A DNA stretch of 33,413 nt from a virus (IMGVR_UViG_3300028400_000022:1-33413); one strand, 5' to 3'. Counted from the first letter of the stretch, positions 1-8,387 are shown. Made by a program: numbers and translations. Notes: generated by a model not told the origin, from the letters alone.

Positions 1-134
1 CGGATGGCGTAGCGAGGATCCCGGTAAGCGAGATCGCGGCCTACTGCGATCTGGTGAAAATCCATGATCTGGAGGAGCGGGTGGATATGCTCCGCTGGAT
101 CCTGACCATCGAGAACGCGGCGCGGGAAGACTGA
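1..134 (+). CDS. Tail assembly chaperone-position protein (C-terminal fragment)
   Basis: Only the last 43 or so codons are inside the window; the open frame begins at base 3 and ends with the TGA at 132-134, which shares one base with the tape-measure start. The visible peptide ends in a helix-like acidic stretch with residues such as DLEERVDMLRWILTIENAAR. The position directly before the tape measure is where siphophages encode their tail assembly chaperones, so that role is inferred from location. No domain can be recognised in so short a piece, and a programmed frameshift, usual for these genes, would lie outside the window. Confidence 0.6.
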   Translation, partial: DGVARIPVSEIAAYCDLVKIHDLEERVDMLRWILTIENAARED

Positions 135-2293
135 TGGCTGAAAGCCGGCTAAATGTGATCATTGACCCGAAGGGCGCCAGAACCGGCGCCTCGGAGGTCA
201 ATCGCGCTCTCGGATCCATGCGATCCAATGCCTCCCGCGCGCTCAACGCCATGCGCTCAGGCTTCTCGAAGCTGCGCAGCGTACTGTTCAATTTCAAGAC
301 CCTGATCGCCGGCATCGGCGGCGGCCTGCTCATCAAGTCGTTTATCGACGCGGCTGCGACGACCGAGCAGTTCCAGGTGCGCCTGCAGGTGTTGCTCGGC
401 TCGATGAAGGAAGGCAAGGCCCTGTTCAGGGACATGGCCGATTTTGCCTCACGCGTCCCGTTCGAGTTCGAGAACATCATGGAGGCCGCAACGTCCCTGG
501 CCGGAGTTCTCGAAGGCGGGCGCAAGGAGATCGCCAGGTACATGCCGCTGATCGGCGATCTGGCCGCCGCCTCCGGGCTCGACATCAAGACCGTGACCGA
601 GCAGGTGATCCGTATGTTCTCGGCAGGCGCAGGAGCTGCCGATCTGTTCCGTGAGCGCGGCATTCTGGCCATGCTTGGCTTCCAGTCCGGGGTGTCCTAC
701 ACAGCCGAGGAAACCAAGAAGATCCTGATCCAGGCCTGGGAGGAGCCGGCATCGAAGTTCCGCGGCGCGACCGACCTGCTCGCCAAGACGTGGGCCGGCG
801 GTATGTCCATGCTCAAGGACAAGTGGTTTGCCTTCCGTAATGACATCATGGAGGGCGGCCTGTTTAACTACCTGAAGGCGCTCACCGGCGTGATCAACAA
901 GGAGCTCGTCGGCGCCATGGGCAATTCCAAGGAAGCCGGAAAGAAGCTGGCGACCACGCTGATCAATGGCTTCGAGAACGTGACCATCGCCGCTGCCGGC
1001 GCCGTTGACAAGATCGAAGGCATGTTTTCCGGGATCACTGGAATCATTGAGAAGACCGAGAATTTCTTTACCGCCTGGAGTGGTGGCGGCGAGCTCATCG
1101 GGGCGGCCATTGCAGAAATACAGAATGGGGCGCTCAAGCTGTCCGACGTTCTGGCAATGACCCCGGAGGAGTTGGGGAAGGCGCTCGCCGACCTCAACGT
1201 CAAGATCGACGGATATGACGCGGCCATCGGCAAGCTATCCCCGCGCCAGATCGCATGGCAAAAGAAATTGCAGGAAATTCGCAAGGAGTTCAAAGAGTTA
1301 CAGAATGGGCTTGATGGCACGAGCAGCAAGGTCGAGACCTTCCGCAAGGGGGCCGCAGAAGCCGCGGACAGCACCAAGACCTGGTCGCAGGCCATGCGCA
1401 AATTGAACAACGAGCTGTTCCAGCCCGAGATCCAGGAATCCAAGGCCTTCGACGACTACGCCAACAAGCTGAACATGCTCGCGCAAATGTACGGCACGAC
1501 TTCAGAGAAATATCAGGAGGCCGTGGATCGCCTGACAGAGAAATACCTGCAGCTCGAGAACGTGGCTTCCGGCTCGACCGCAAGAGCCAAGGCCGAGATC
1601 GGCGATATGCGCGACGTGTTCGTCGAAAAGATGGATGACATGGAAATGGCTGTGCGCGGCTGGGGCAACGATTTTACCAACAAGCTGACCGATGTCGTCA
1701 TGATCGGCAAGGCGAATTTCTCCGATCTCGCCAACAGCATCATCCGCGACATGATCCGCATGTATATCCAGGCGCAGATCACGTTGCCGCTGATGAAGGC
1801 GATCAGCGCCTATGCCGGAACCGCTGGCACAGCCTTCCGCTACGACACCAACATGGGTTCGCAGCAGACACAGATGCTGGCGCAACAGGATGCCGGGCTC
1901 TATCACGGCGGTGGCATAGTCGGTTCTGATTCGCCGGCCTCGCGCCGCTTGTTCCCGGCCGGCCTGTTTGCCTCGGCGCAGCGGTTCCACAGCGGCCTGT
2001 TGCCAAACGAGTTCCCGGCGGTGCTGCAAAAGGGCGAAGCCGTGCTGACCCCAGGGCAGCTCCGCGCCGTGGCCGGTGCCGGCAAAACCAATGTCACGAT
2101 CAACGTCATCGAGGGCCGTGGGACACAAGTCGAGGTCCAGCAGGGCCAGGACGAAAACGGCGATCTCACCATCGACATCATTACCGAGAGCATTGAGGCA
2201 AGGATGGGCCGCAATATCCAGCGCGGCGACGGTCTGGCGCCGGTGCTGGAATCCACCTATAACCTGAACCGTGGACAGAGGGCGCTGCGCTGA
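134..2293 (+). CDS. Tail length tape measure protein
   Basis: This 719-residue protein should form the ruler inside the growing tail tube and set tail length. The N-terminal part (about residues 1-230) matches the tape-measure N-terminal family: a charged lead-in, a hydrophobic glycine-rich segment near residues 56-70, then a helical block containing VPFEFENIMEAATSLAGVLE. The C-terminus (about 590-719) looks like the lambda-type tape-measure C-terminal region, with GGGIVGSDSPASRR and FHSGLLPNEFPAVLQKGEAV. It is short for the family; using the rule of about 0.15 nm per residue, the tail would be near 110 nm. The start is chosen because GGGAAG lies just upstream and the ATG overlaps the previous stop. 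It is followed, again with one base of overlap, by another tail gene. Confidence 0.93.
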   Translation: MAESRLNVIIDPKGARTGASEVNRALGSMRSNASRALNAMRSGFSKLRSVLFNFKTLIAGIGGGLLIKSFIDAAATTEQFQVRLQVLLGSMKEGKALFRDMADFASRVPFEFENIMEAATSLAGVLEGGRKEIARYMPLIGDLAAASGLDIKTVTEQVIRMFSAGAGAADLFRERGILAMLGFQSGVSYTAEETKKILIQAWEEPASKFRGATDLLAKTWAGGMSMLKDKWFAFRNDIMEGGLFNYLKALTGVINKELVGAMGNSKEAGKKLATTLINGFENVTIAAAGAVDKIEGMFSGITGIIEKTENFFTAWSGGGELIGAAIAEIQNGALKLSDVLAMTPEELGKALADLNVKIDGYDAAIGKLSPRQIAWQKKLQEIRKEFKELQNGLDGTSSKVETFRKGAAEAADSTKTWSQAMRKLNNELFQPEIQESKAFDDYANKLNMLAQMYGTTSEKYQEAVDRLTEKYLQLENVASGSTARAKAEIGDMRDVFVEKMDDMEMAVRGWGNDFTNKLTDVVMIGKANFSDLANSIIRDMIRMYIQAQITLPLMKAISAYAGTAGTAFRYDTNMGSQQTQMLAQQDAGLYHGGGIVGSDSPASRRLFPAGLFASAQRFHSGLLPNEFPAVLQKGEAVLTPGQLRAVAGAGKTNVTINVIEGRGTQVEVQQGQDENGDLTIDIITESIEARMGRNIQRGDGLAPVLESTYNLNRGQRALR

Positions 2294-2658
2294 TGGCTGA
2301 TTATCCGTCCACTCTGCCGCCACCGCAAAAACCGGGATACGGGATCGCTCCGAATGCGGCGTTCCGGCGCACCAACATGGAGGCAGGGCCTGCGCGCCAG
2401 CGGCAGTTCTACACACAGCCGACGCACGGATATAAATTTGTCGCGCAATACACGGACGCAGAGTTCGATATTTTCCAGAAGTGGTATCGAGACAACAACG
2501 AGGGCTCGATCTGGTTCAATATCACGCTCATCAATGGGGCCGGCGTGGTGTCGCATGAAGCGCGATTCACGCAGCCGTATCAGGCCAATTTGATCGGCCA
2601 CGACTTGTGGCATGTGCAAATGAACCTCGAGGTCAGAAATGTCCCTTACACACCCTGA
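2293..2658 (+). CDS. Small tail protein, distal-tail/minor tail type
   Basis: The 121-residue protein starts on the last base of the tape-measure stop, so the two are translationally coupled. It begins with MADYPSTLPPPQKPGYGI and has an aromatic middle (YTDAEFDIFQKWYRDNN) and an ending typical of small beta-rich phage tail proteins. I know this kind of protein from siphophage tail modules directly after the tape measure, where minor tail proteins of lambda M type sit, but I cannot assign a named family with certainty. No signal peptide or membrane segment is seen. A structural role at the tail tip is inferred mostly from position. Confidence 0.7.
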   Translation: MADYPSTLPPPQKPGYGIAPNAAFRRTNMEAGPARQRQFYTQPTHGYKFVAQYTDAEFDIFQKWYRDNNEGSIWFNITLINGAGVVSHEARFTQPYQANLIGHDLWHVQMNLEVRNVPYTP

Positions 2659-2689
2659 TATACACACACACCGGCATGAGGGCGGAATG

Positions 2690-3061
2690 ATGCCAGAGCG
2701 AGTCACGACCTGGATCGAGCTGTTTTTTATTGCATTGATGCTCGCGGCTGGCGGATTGGGCGGCGTCAGCGGTGCGGCCTATGCGGCACTCAAGGGGCGC
2801 AAGATTGGGCCGTGGCTGGTGGCGGCCTATTTCATGATCGGGCTGTTGTTCTCTGCGGCATTCTATGTTCTTGAGGGTCGTCTATTCACAATCACCATGC
2901 GCAACGATATGGACATGCTCGCCACCGGGATTCTGGTCGGTTTCACCGGGGCGATCATGCTGTCCTTCACTAAGCTGTCGGCGCGATTCATCCTGCGCCA
3001 GTTCGGTTTTGATGTGAAGGTCGAGGTTACACGCATCGACAAGAGCAAGCGCGATGGATGA
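2690..3061 (+). CDS. Holin-like three-span membrane protein
   Basis: From the ATG at 2690 the product has 123 residues. A GAGG at 2678-2681 is eight bases before this ATG; the adjacent ATG at 2687 and the further upstream one at 2639 have no well-placed ribosome site. Three hydrophobic segments are visible: WIELFFIALMLAAGG and following, GPWLVAAYFMIGLLFSAAF, and MLATGILVGFTGAIM, and the C-terminus is basic (RIDKSKRDG). Small size, several membrane spans and a place directly before the endolysin fit a holin, which would make lesions in the inner membrane to release the endolysin. The gene overlaps the endolysin by eight bases. The alternative is that the membrane protein after the endolysin is the holin and this one is its partner. 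Confidence 0.72.
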   Translation: MPERVTTWIELFFIALMLAAGGLGGVSGAAYAALKGRKIGPWLVAAYFMIGLLFSAAFYVLEGRLFTITMRNDMDMLATGILVGFTGAIMLSFTKLSARFILRQFGFDVKVEVTRIDKSKRDG

Positions 3062-3539
3062 ACGATTGTCAGAGAATTTCTACCTGTCCGAGTTCCAGGT
3101 TTCGGAGGTCGCGGCGCGGCGCGGGATCGATATGTCAATCCCTGTCGGATCGCCAGTGTATTACAACATCAAGCGGCTGGTGAGCGAGGTTTTGCAGCCG
3201 GCCCGCGACGCCGTCGGGCTGCCATTCGTGATCACGTCAGGGTATCGGCCTCAGAAGCTCAATCGGATCATCGGTGGGGCCACGACGAGCCAGCACACGG
3301 TCGGCGAAGCGGCGGATATTGTCGTTCCTGGGCTATCGCCGTATGAGGTTTGCCGAGCCATCGTCGACGCCGGTATCCCGTTTGACCAGCTCATCCATGA
3401 GTTCGGGCGCTGGACTCATGTTTCAACCAGGCGAATCGGCGCGCGGCCTCGAGGCCAGACGCTGACGAGCATGAAGCGGCGCACTCTTGGGATCCGGCGT
3501 ACAATTTATGTTCCTGGCATTCAGGAGGTGACAGCATGA
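3054..3539 (+). CDS. Endolysin, M15 family peptidase (zinc D,D/L,D-peptidase type)
   Basis: The 161-residue protein cleaves peptide cross-links of peptidoglycan if it behaves like its family (peptidase M15, D-Ala-D-Ala carboxypeptidase-like). The zinc-ligand pattern is visible: SGYR at 62-65, SQHTVGEAADI at 79-89 giving H81 and D88, and WTH with H122. No signal peptide is present, so release through a holin lesion is expected, which agrees with the flanking membrane proteins. Its start lies eight bases inside the upstream gene and its stop is part of an ATGA overlap with the next gene. M15 domains also occur in bacterial cell-wall enzymes, but the context makes lysis by far the most likely job. 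Confidence 0.93.
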   Translation: MDERLSENFYLSEFQVSEVAARRGIDMSIPVGSPVYYNIKRLVSEVLQPARDAVGLPFVITSGYRPQKLNRIIGGATTSQHTVGEAADIVVPGLSPYEVCRAIVDAGIPFDQLIHEFGRWTHVSTRRIGARPRGQTLTSMKRRTLGIRRTIYVPGIQEVTA

Positions 3540-3886
3540 CAGAATACATATCCCCGCAGGAAATCGTGGCGCTCATCGTCATGCTAGGTATCACGCTCGG
3601 CTCCACCGAGCTGCTCAAACGCCTGATGCGCCGCGCCGGCCCAGGCCTATGGCATGACAGCTGGCCACCGCGCGCCGTGGCCGTGGCCATCGGCACATTC
3701 ACCGGCGTCGGCGTCTGGCCGCTGGATAGCCAGGTCGATCCGCTGTTTGCCGGCCTGTTCGTCGGCCTCACGGCGCCCACACTCTACCGGGTCGGCGTAG
3801 CCATCATCGCCCGCCGCTATCCCGGCGTGGCAGCGGCCATCACTGGCAAGCAGGACCTTGGGGGCGACAATGCTGGGCCGTATTAA
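3536..3886 (+). CDS. Second holin-like membrane protein
   Basis: The 116-residue product starts in an ATGA overlap with the endolysin stop. It has hydrophobic segments near residues 8-24, 47-63 and 69-92, separated by basic loops, so it probably spans the inner membrane two or three times. It could be the pore-forming holin, an antiholin that times lysis, or a partner of the other membrane protein at 2690-3061. No family signature that would decide between these is recognisable. The next gene, the i-spanin, begins 17 bases before its end, so the whole lysis cassette is one translational block. Confidence 0.65.
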   Translation: MTEYISPQEIVALIVMLGITLGSTELLKRLMRRAGPGLWHDSWPPRAVAVAIGTFTGVGVWPLDSQVDPLFAGLFVGLTAPTLYRVGVAIIARRYPGVAAAITGKQDLGGDNAGPY

Positions 3887-4112
3887 AAACTACCTGGCCG
3901 CAGGCCTGGCCGTACTGGCCGCCGTGCTGTTCGCGCTGCTCAAGGGCGCCCAGGCCGCCCGCGCCCGCGACCATGCCGCGCAGGCCGAAGCCTCGCGCAA
4001 GCAGCAGGGCCGGCTGGCTCGCGCCTACGCTGATGGCGAGGCAGAATTCAAGCGGAGGATCGACCATGCGAAAGCCACTCGGGCTCTTCGCGGCCGCTTT
4101 ACTCGCCAGTAG
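3870..4112 (+). CDS. Inner-membrane spanin subunit (Rz-like)
   Basis: The 80-residue protein has one N-terminal membrane anchor (about residues 7-24, LAAGLAVLAAVLFALL) followed by a charged, alanine-rich helical tail with no second membrane span. That layout and the overlapping lipoprotein gene in another frame are the hallmark of Rz/Rz1-type spanins, which fuse inner and outer membranes in the last lysis step of phages of Gram-negative hosts. The ATG at 3870 follows a GGGGG at 3860-3864; a TTG at 3858 in the same frame is less likely. It is short compared with lambda Rz (about 150 residues), so its periplasmic reach would depend on the partner. Confidence 0.78.
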   Translation: MLGRIKNYLAAGLAVLAAVLFALLKGAQAARARDHAAQAEASRKQQGRLARAYADGEAEFKRRIDHAKATRALRGRFTRQ

Positions 4113-4311
4113 CTGCTGCACACAACCGACTGGCCAGGCAACGATCCCGGTGCCGCCGCGCCCGGCGCTGCCGACCCTGACGCCGGAACAGGACGCCGCT
4201 ATCCCGGATCCGATCTACGAGATCCTGGACGAACGCGAGGAGACGCTACAGGCACACATCGACAGACTGATCGGGCTCATCAAGGCCCATAACGAGGAGA
4301 GCGACAAATGA
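4066..4311 (+). CDS. Outer-membrane spanin lipoprotein (Rz1-like)
   Basis: The 81-residue product begins in a different frame 47 bases before the end of the i-spanin gene. GGAGG at 4054-4058 stands seven bases before the ATG. The N-terminus is a lipoprotein signal (MRKPLGLFAAALLASSC) with lipobox LASS-C, and the cysteine at 17 or 18 is the expected lipid attachment site. A proline-rich segment follows (PVPPRPALPTLTP), as in lambda Rz1, then a helical acidic C-terminus that could form the coiled coil with the i-spanin. Together the pair would connect the two membranes across the periplasm. The Rz1-like features are clear from sequence; function is inferred from the family. Confidence 0.85.
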   Translation: MRKPLGLFAAALLASSCCTQPTGQATIPVPPRPALPTLTPEQDAAIPDPIYEILDEREETLQAHIDRLIGLIKAHNEESDK

Positions 4312-4514
4312 CCGAGCAAGCCGAACCCAAGAAACTGAAGGAGTACCGCGAGATCGTGTGTTCCGATCCCGGCAAGGACGGCAAGGTGACGTGGACCGTC
4401 CGCTGGTATCTGGACGACGGCGGCAAATACCGAATCCACGAGCAGACCGGCATTGCCGGCAGCAAGGCAGAGGCCCTCGCCGCCGGCCGGCTCATCGACA
4501 AGCCTGCGCAATAG
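4308..4514 (+). CDS. Small hypothetical protein after spanins
   Basis: The 68-residue, charged and soluble-looking protein starts in an ATGA overlap with the o-spanin stop. It has no signal peptide, membrane span or known motif; the middle (VTWTVRWYLDDGGKYRIHE) looks like a small beta hairpin. Its link to lysis or tail is only positional. The next gene follows after 12 bases that contain a strong AGGAGG site. Confidence 0.65.
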   Translation: MTEQAEPKKLKEYREIVCSDPGKDGKVTWTVRWYLDDGGKYRIHEQTGIAGSKAEALAAGRLIDKPAQ

Positions 4515-4526
4515 GAGGATATAGTT

Positions 4527-4934
4527 ATGGTATGGGCATTTGACGACACGCTGCGCAACAACCGACTCGACCAAATCACGGCCGATATCGACGCCGGTGG
4601 CGCAGCAGGGTTCATCCGTCTGTACGACGGCACGCAGCCTGCGAAGGGCGGTGCTGCAACCACGTTGCTCGCCGAGGGGACGCTTTCCTATCCATCCTTT
4701 CCGGCGGCATCCGGTGGATCGATGAGCGCTAACTCCATCACCGGCGATTCCAGCGCCAACGCAACTGGCACGGCTACCTGGTGCCGTATCGTGGACAGTA
4801 CCGGCGCTTTTGTAATGGATGGTACTGTTGGGCTTGTTGGTTCCGGTGCCGACGCCGAGATCGACAACACGTCCATCGTCGCCGGCCAGCAGGTGAATTT
4901 CAATTCGTTCACGCTGACAGAAGGCAACGTCTAA
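4527..4934 (+). CDS. Phage structural protein, probably tail-associated
   Basis: The 135-residue protein has a strong AGGAGG ribosome site about ten bases before its ATG. The sequence (NNRLDQITADIDAGGAAGFI, then TLLAEGTLSYPSF, SANATGTATW and VAGQQVNFNSFTLTEGN) resembles a small beta-rich protein repeatedly found in siphophage structural regions, usually beside tail-fibre genes. No enzyme motif or signal peptide is visible. The neighbouring large repeat protein suggests it belongs to the fibre or baseplate assembly. Exact role is unknown. Confidence 0.65.
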   Translation: MVWAFDDTLRNNRLDQITADIDAGGAAGFIRLYDGTQPAKGGAATTLLAEGTLSYPSFPAASGGSMSANSITGDSSANATGTATWCRIVDSTGAFVMDGTVGLVGSGADAEIDNTSIVAGQQVNFNSFTLTEGNV

Positions 4935-4966
4935 TGATGGCGGTCAACAAATCCAGCAAAAATTGA
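4934..4966 (+). other. Ten-codon leader ORF in frame with the fibre gene
   Basis: An ATG at 4934 overlaps the TAA of the upstream gene (TAATG) and reads MMAVNKSSKN before a TGA at 4964-4966. Only two codons later, in the same frame, comes the ATG used for the large fibre protein. It may be a coupling leader, the remains of an older and longer N-terminus cut by a nonsense change, or an inefficient UGA readthrough site. Sequence alone does not decide. Confidence 0.4.
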
Positions 4967-4972
4967 TTTGCA

Positions 4973-7540
4973 ATGGCCTCTATCACATCAGCCGCGTCCG
5001 GTAACTGGTCGTCCACCGCAACATGGGTGGGCGGCGTGGTGCCGGGCGCGGGTGATGATGTCACTATTGATGCCGGACACACTGTTACTGTAGACACTGC
5101 AACAACCGTTGGTGTAAGTGGTGCTGCCGGGACAGTTGCAATTCAAATCCTGAGCGGAGCTGGCGGTCTAACAATTAACGCTGCTCTTGAGATTCGTGGC
5201 GATTTGATATTCGAGCGCGGCACCACACTTGATCAGAACGCGGATATTACCATTCGCGGCGCGTCAGGCGTCGAATACCAGATCCAAGCCTCTACAACTG
5301 GCACCGGAACCGCCACATGGAACGCCGGGGTATCCGGCCCGGTTGCGGTGCGCTCAGACTTCACGGATGGCGGTCTGCCGGGTTATATCCAGATGATGCT
5401 GGGAGGTCTTGCCTATGTAGAGGTCAACTGGCAAGACATGAGTCTTTACGACACCGGATCCAGCTCTCGCGAGGCATTGCGATGGGTTGACTGGGATTAC
5501 AATAATTTCGTTTGGCTGGGAGGCATGGCCATCCGCTGCGGACAGCTGTATTTCCCGCTCGCCAGGACTTCGTCAAACTGGCAGATCGAGAATGTCGATA
5601 TCCGCGACCCGGCAAATACCGCGTTCATCAACGCTTCGTGGAGCGGAACACCTACCGGCACACGACGCGTCCAGAACTGTACGGCATACGATTCGTCTGG
5701 CCGACAAATGCAGCTTCAGATATACGGCCCTGATCCGGTTTACAACAATAATGTTTTTGTCGATGTGAACTGTCAGACCACGACGGTCACAGGCAAGCAG
5801 TTCACATATAACTTTTTTGTTTTTCAGCTGTCCACCGGGACGCTTAGCATTGCGGGTGATTCAAACGCGCTGGTCGATAATAATGTCTTTTATGCACATG
5901 CTGATAATCCACACCATGTCTCGGAGTCGTCGTCTGCATCATTATCCATCAACAATTATACGAATAATATATTCGATGGCGATGGGTATGTAGGATCGGA
6001 TTTTGGTGACTGCATCATTCCGACGGGTGAGGTGTCGGTACGCAACAACATCAACATCAATGATGCCGGCACATTGGTTGCGTTGCTCAATACAGCGGCG
6101 ATTGCAGATATTGAAAATAACACGGTTGATGGTTCCCAATGGGTAAATGTCGGGGAGTCAGCAGGTGCGGCGACACAACTGCGGAATGTTCGCAGTAATT
6201 TATTTACCAATGAATTAAGGGGACTGCGCCAAGATACGGCATTCGTTACACAAACGGCATTTGCTCTGAATAACAACGGCTTCTGGAATATGACAGACGC
6301 CACTAACCTGGATAATGGAGGGAATAATAGTTATCTCGGCGCAGAGACTTATGCTGCTTGGAGCTCTTCCGCCACTTATCCAAGCACTGGGTTTGGCGAT
6401 GCAGACGTTTATGCTGATCCGGGATACCAAGATGGAACACGCACTCTGGCAACATGGGATGCCGCGAACGGAGGCGCTGGAACAATCACGAGTGTGATCG
6501 CTGAGATCGTCAAACTGAACGGGCGCGACACTGCTGGAAATTCGGCTACCTTCAACTCGAACTATTCGATATCCAGCGCACAAACATACATCAGGTATGG
6601 ATACACCCCGACCAACTCGGCCTTGGCGGGGGCGGGATATGGGGGGAGCGATATTGGGGCGTTAGCGGTTCAAACGGCATCTGCAGCAAACGTATCAATT
6701 GACTCGACGCTTGATGATGTCGGCGGCCAGATTGCGGCAACGATTCAAGCTAATGCGTCCGTTAATTCAACGCTTGATGGCGCTACCGGCCAGGTACAGG
6801 CATCCGTTCAGGCAGACGCCTCTATCAATTCCACACTCGGTGGTGCTGCCGGCACAATAGCCGCATCGGTTATCGTCGCCGCATCCATCGCCGCAACACT
6901 GGGCGGCGTTTCCGGGCAGGTCAACGCCTCGGCACCGGCTGCGGCAACCATCGCGGCCACGCTGGAAGGTGCGCAGGGCCAGGTGGCAGCCACAGCGCCA
7001 GCCGCAGCCGATATTTCTGCCCAGTTGGCCGGGGCATCCGGTCAGGTCCAGGCCACGGCGCCAGCCGCCGCGAGCGTCGCATCGCAGCTCGCCGGGGCTT
7101 CCGGCACGCTGAACATTACGACTTCTAGCGATCACAACGTCACCATTTCGGCGACGACGGAAGACGCGTCCGGGCAGGTGTCCGCGGCAGTCATTGCCGC
7201 AGCATCCATCAGCGCCACAATCGAGGATGCAGCCGGAACAGTCTCGGTCACGGCCCCGGCGGCTGCCACGATTGCTGCCCAGGTCGAGGACGTCGCCGGC
7301 ACACTGTCAGTCAGCTCGTCGTTCAATGTCAGCATCTCGGCGACGCTGGAAGGTGTGGCGGGACAGGCGACAGCCGCGGTTCCGGTGGTTGCGTCAATTT
7401 CCTCGACGCTGGAAGATGCTGCAGGATCCGTCTCCGTGTCGATCCCGGTGGCGGCGGTATATACTACAGAGCAGATCACCATCACGGCGGAATACCGGAC
7501 TGCCAAGATACCGGCAGAGCGCCGGACCATCAAAATCTGA
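4973..7540 (+). CDS. Large beta-rich tail fibre-like protein with 12 Ala-rich repeats
   Basis: The 855-residue protein has three zones. Residues 1-100 resemble a G8-type beta domain (GNWSSTATWVGGVVPGAGDD and GHTVTVD). Residues about 100-560 are rich in Asn, Thr and Ser with repeated short strands, as in right-handed beta helices of phage tailspikes. Residues about 570-825 contain twelve imperfect copies of a 21-residue unit of the form SIxATLEGAxGQVxATAPAA. The C-terminus (YTTEQITITAEYRTAKIP) is a separate short tail. I infer a receptor-contacting or stalk protein. The zone near 5700-6600 has much more AT-rich codons than its neighbours, suggesting exchange. The ATG at 4973 has only a weak ribosome site; an in-frame TGA at 4964-4966 separates it from an upstream ATG that overlaps the previous stop. 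Confidence 0.72.
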   Translation: MASITSAASGNWSSTATWVGGVVPGAGDDVTIDAGHTVTVDTATTVGVSGAAGTVAIQILSGAGGLTINAALEIRGDLIFERGTTLDQNADITIRGASGVEYQIQASTTGTGTATWNAGVSGPVAVRSDFTDGGLPGYIQMMLGGLAYVEVNWQDMSLYDTGSSSREALRWVDWDYNNFVWLGGMAIRCGQLYFPLARTSSNWQIENVDIRDPANTAFINASWSGTPTGTRRVQNCTAYDSSGRQMQLQIYGPDPVYNNNVFVDVNCQTTTVTGKQFTYNFFVFQLSTGTLSIAGDSNALVDNNVFYAHADNPHHVSESSSASLSINNYTNNIFDGDGYVGSDFGDCIIPTGEVSVRNNININDAGTLVALLNTAAIADIENNTVDGSQWVNVGESAGAATQLRNVRSNLFTNELRGLRQDTAFVTQTAFALNNNGFWNMTDATNLDNGGNNSYLGAETYAAWSSSATYPSTGFGDADVYADPGYQDGTRTLATWDAANGGAGTITSVIAEIVKLNGRDTAGNSATFNSNYSISSAQTYIRYGYTPTNSALAGAGYGGSDIGALAVQTASAANVSIDSTLDDVGGQIAATIQANASVNSTLDGATGQVQASVQADASINSTLGGAAGTIAASVIVAASIAATLGGVSGQVNASAPAAATIAATLEGAQGQVAATAPAAADISAQLAGASGQVQATAPAAASVASQLAGASGTLNITTSSDHNVTISATTEDASGQVSAAVIAAASISATIEDAAGTVSVTAPAAATIAAQVEDVAGTLSVSSSFNVSISATLEGVAGQATAAVPVVASISSTLEDAAGSVSVSIPVAAVYTTEQITITAEYRTAKIPAERRTIKI

Positions 7541-7548
7541 GGTGAAAC

Positions 7549-7860
7549 ATGGCGCAAACAAAATGGCGGGAGGGGCTGGTCTACGAACTGGATCCCGATG
7601 ATGCGATCCTGGTGGAGTTCGACTGGTCGGACTGGCTGGCCGAGGTCGGCGGAGACACTATTGCCGACGCCATCGAAACCGCCGCTACACCGCTGCGCGC
7701 CACCGGCGAGAGCATCGTTGGCGGTACGGCTGTGCGCTATCTGCTCGACTGGTCTGCGGCCCCAACCGAAGGCAATCTCTACGCCTTCTCGGTCCAGATC
7801 GTCACCGCCGGCAACCAGAAAAAGACTCGGTCGATCAATATCAAGGCGGTCAGCGGCTAA
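7549..7860 (+). CDS. Fibre-adaptor-like small beta protein
   Basis: The 103-residue product begins eight bases after the fibre gene, with GAGG at its expected distance. Its pattern (YELDPDDAILVEFDWSDWL, then a variable middle and TEGNLYAFSVQIVTAGNQKK) is that of a single immunoglobulin-like beta domain, similar to small phage proteins described as fibre-tail adaptors. It would be suited to join the repeat fibre to the tail, but that is inference from fold impression and adjacency. The stop TAA overlaps the next ATG (TAATG), pointing to coupled translation with the DUF1833-like gene. Confidence 0.62.
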   Translation: MAQTKWREGLVYELDPDDAILVEFDWSDWLAEVGGDTIADAIETAATPLRATGESIVGGTAVRYLLDWSAAPTEGNLYAFSVQIVTAGNQKKTRSINIKAVSG

Positions 7861-8387
7861 TGGCAAACGACCGGCTCTCACAAGCACTGAAGGAAGCCTA
7901 CGCTGCAGCCCCGGCAGGCGAGGTGGCGCTCAATACCATCGAAATCTGGCATCCTTCATTCACGACGCCAATCCGTGTTGTCAATGATTACAACGACTTA
8001 ACGGCCAGAATCGAGGCCACGGCGCCACGCGACGCCTCGACGGATCAGCTATTCGTGAGCTACCCGTTCCGATTCCAGCCGCCGCCACAAGCCGAGCGTG
8101 GCCTCCCGGAGGCCATTCTCGAGATCGACAACGTCACCCGAGAGATCACCGGCTACCTCGAAGATGCGGTGATGGACCCGCAGCCCATTGAGGTGATCTG
8201 GCGTCCCTATCTGTCCACCGCGCCATTGTCAGGCCCGCAAATGGACCCGCCGCTACTGCTGCACATGACCGACATTACGGTCGATGCGTTCCGCATTCAG
8301 GGGCGGTGCACGTTCGCCAATTTCACGCAACGGTCGTTTCCGTCCGAGCTTTACAAGATCGACGATTTCCCTGGGCTGATGCAATGA
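7860..8387 (+). CDS. DUF1833-family tail tip protein
   Basis: The 175-residue protein has the typical opening of this phage family: a helical lead (LSQALKEAYAAAP), then VALNTIEIWHPSFTTPIRVV, then strand-rich sequence with ILEIDNVTREITGYL. DUF1833 proteins occur in siphophage tail tips immediately before the NlpC/P60 protein and the J-like protein, in the region where lambda has genes M and L. The same order is seen here. Function is structural, in tail-tip assembly. It overlaps the following Cys-rich gene by ATGA. Confidence 0.82.
   Translation: MANDRLSQALKEAYAAAPAGEVALNTIEIWHPSFTTPIRVVNDYNDLTARIEATAPRDASTDQLFVSYPFRFQPPPQAERGLPEAILEIDNVTREITGYLEDAVMDPQPIEVIWRPYLSTAPLSGPQMDPPLLLHMTDITVDAFRIQGRCTFANFTQRSFPSELYKIDDFPGLMQ

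Noticed and set aside
1502-2416. Long minus-strand open frame opposite the tape-measure end
   Set aside because: It is a GC-rich shadow of a confident gene, with no ribosome site and no protein-like pattern.
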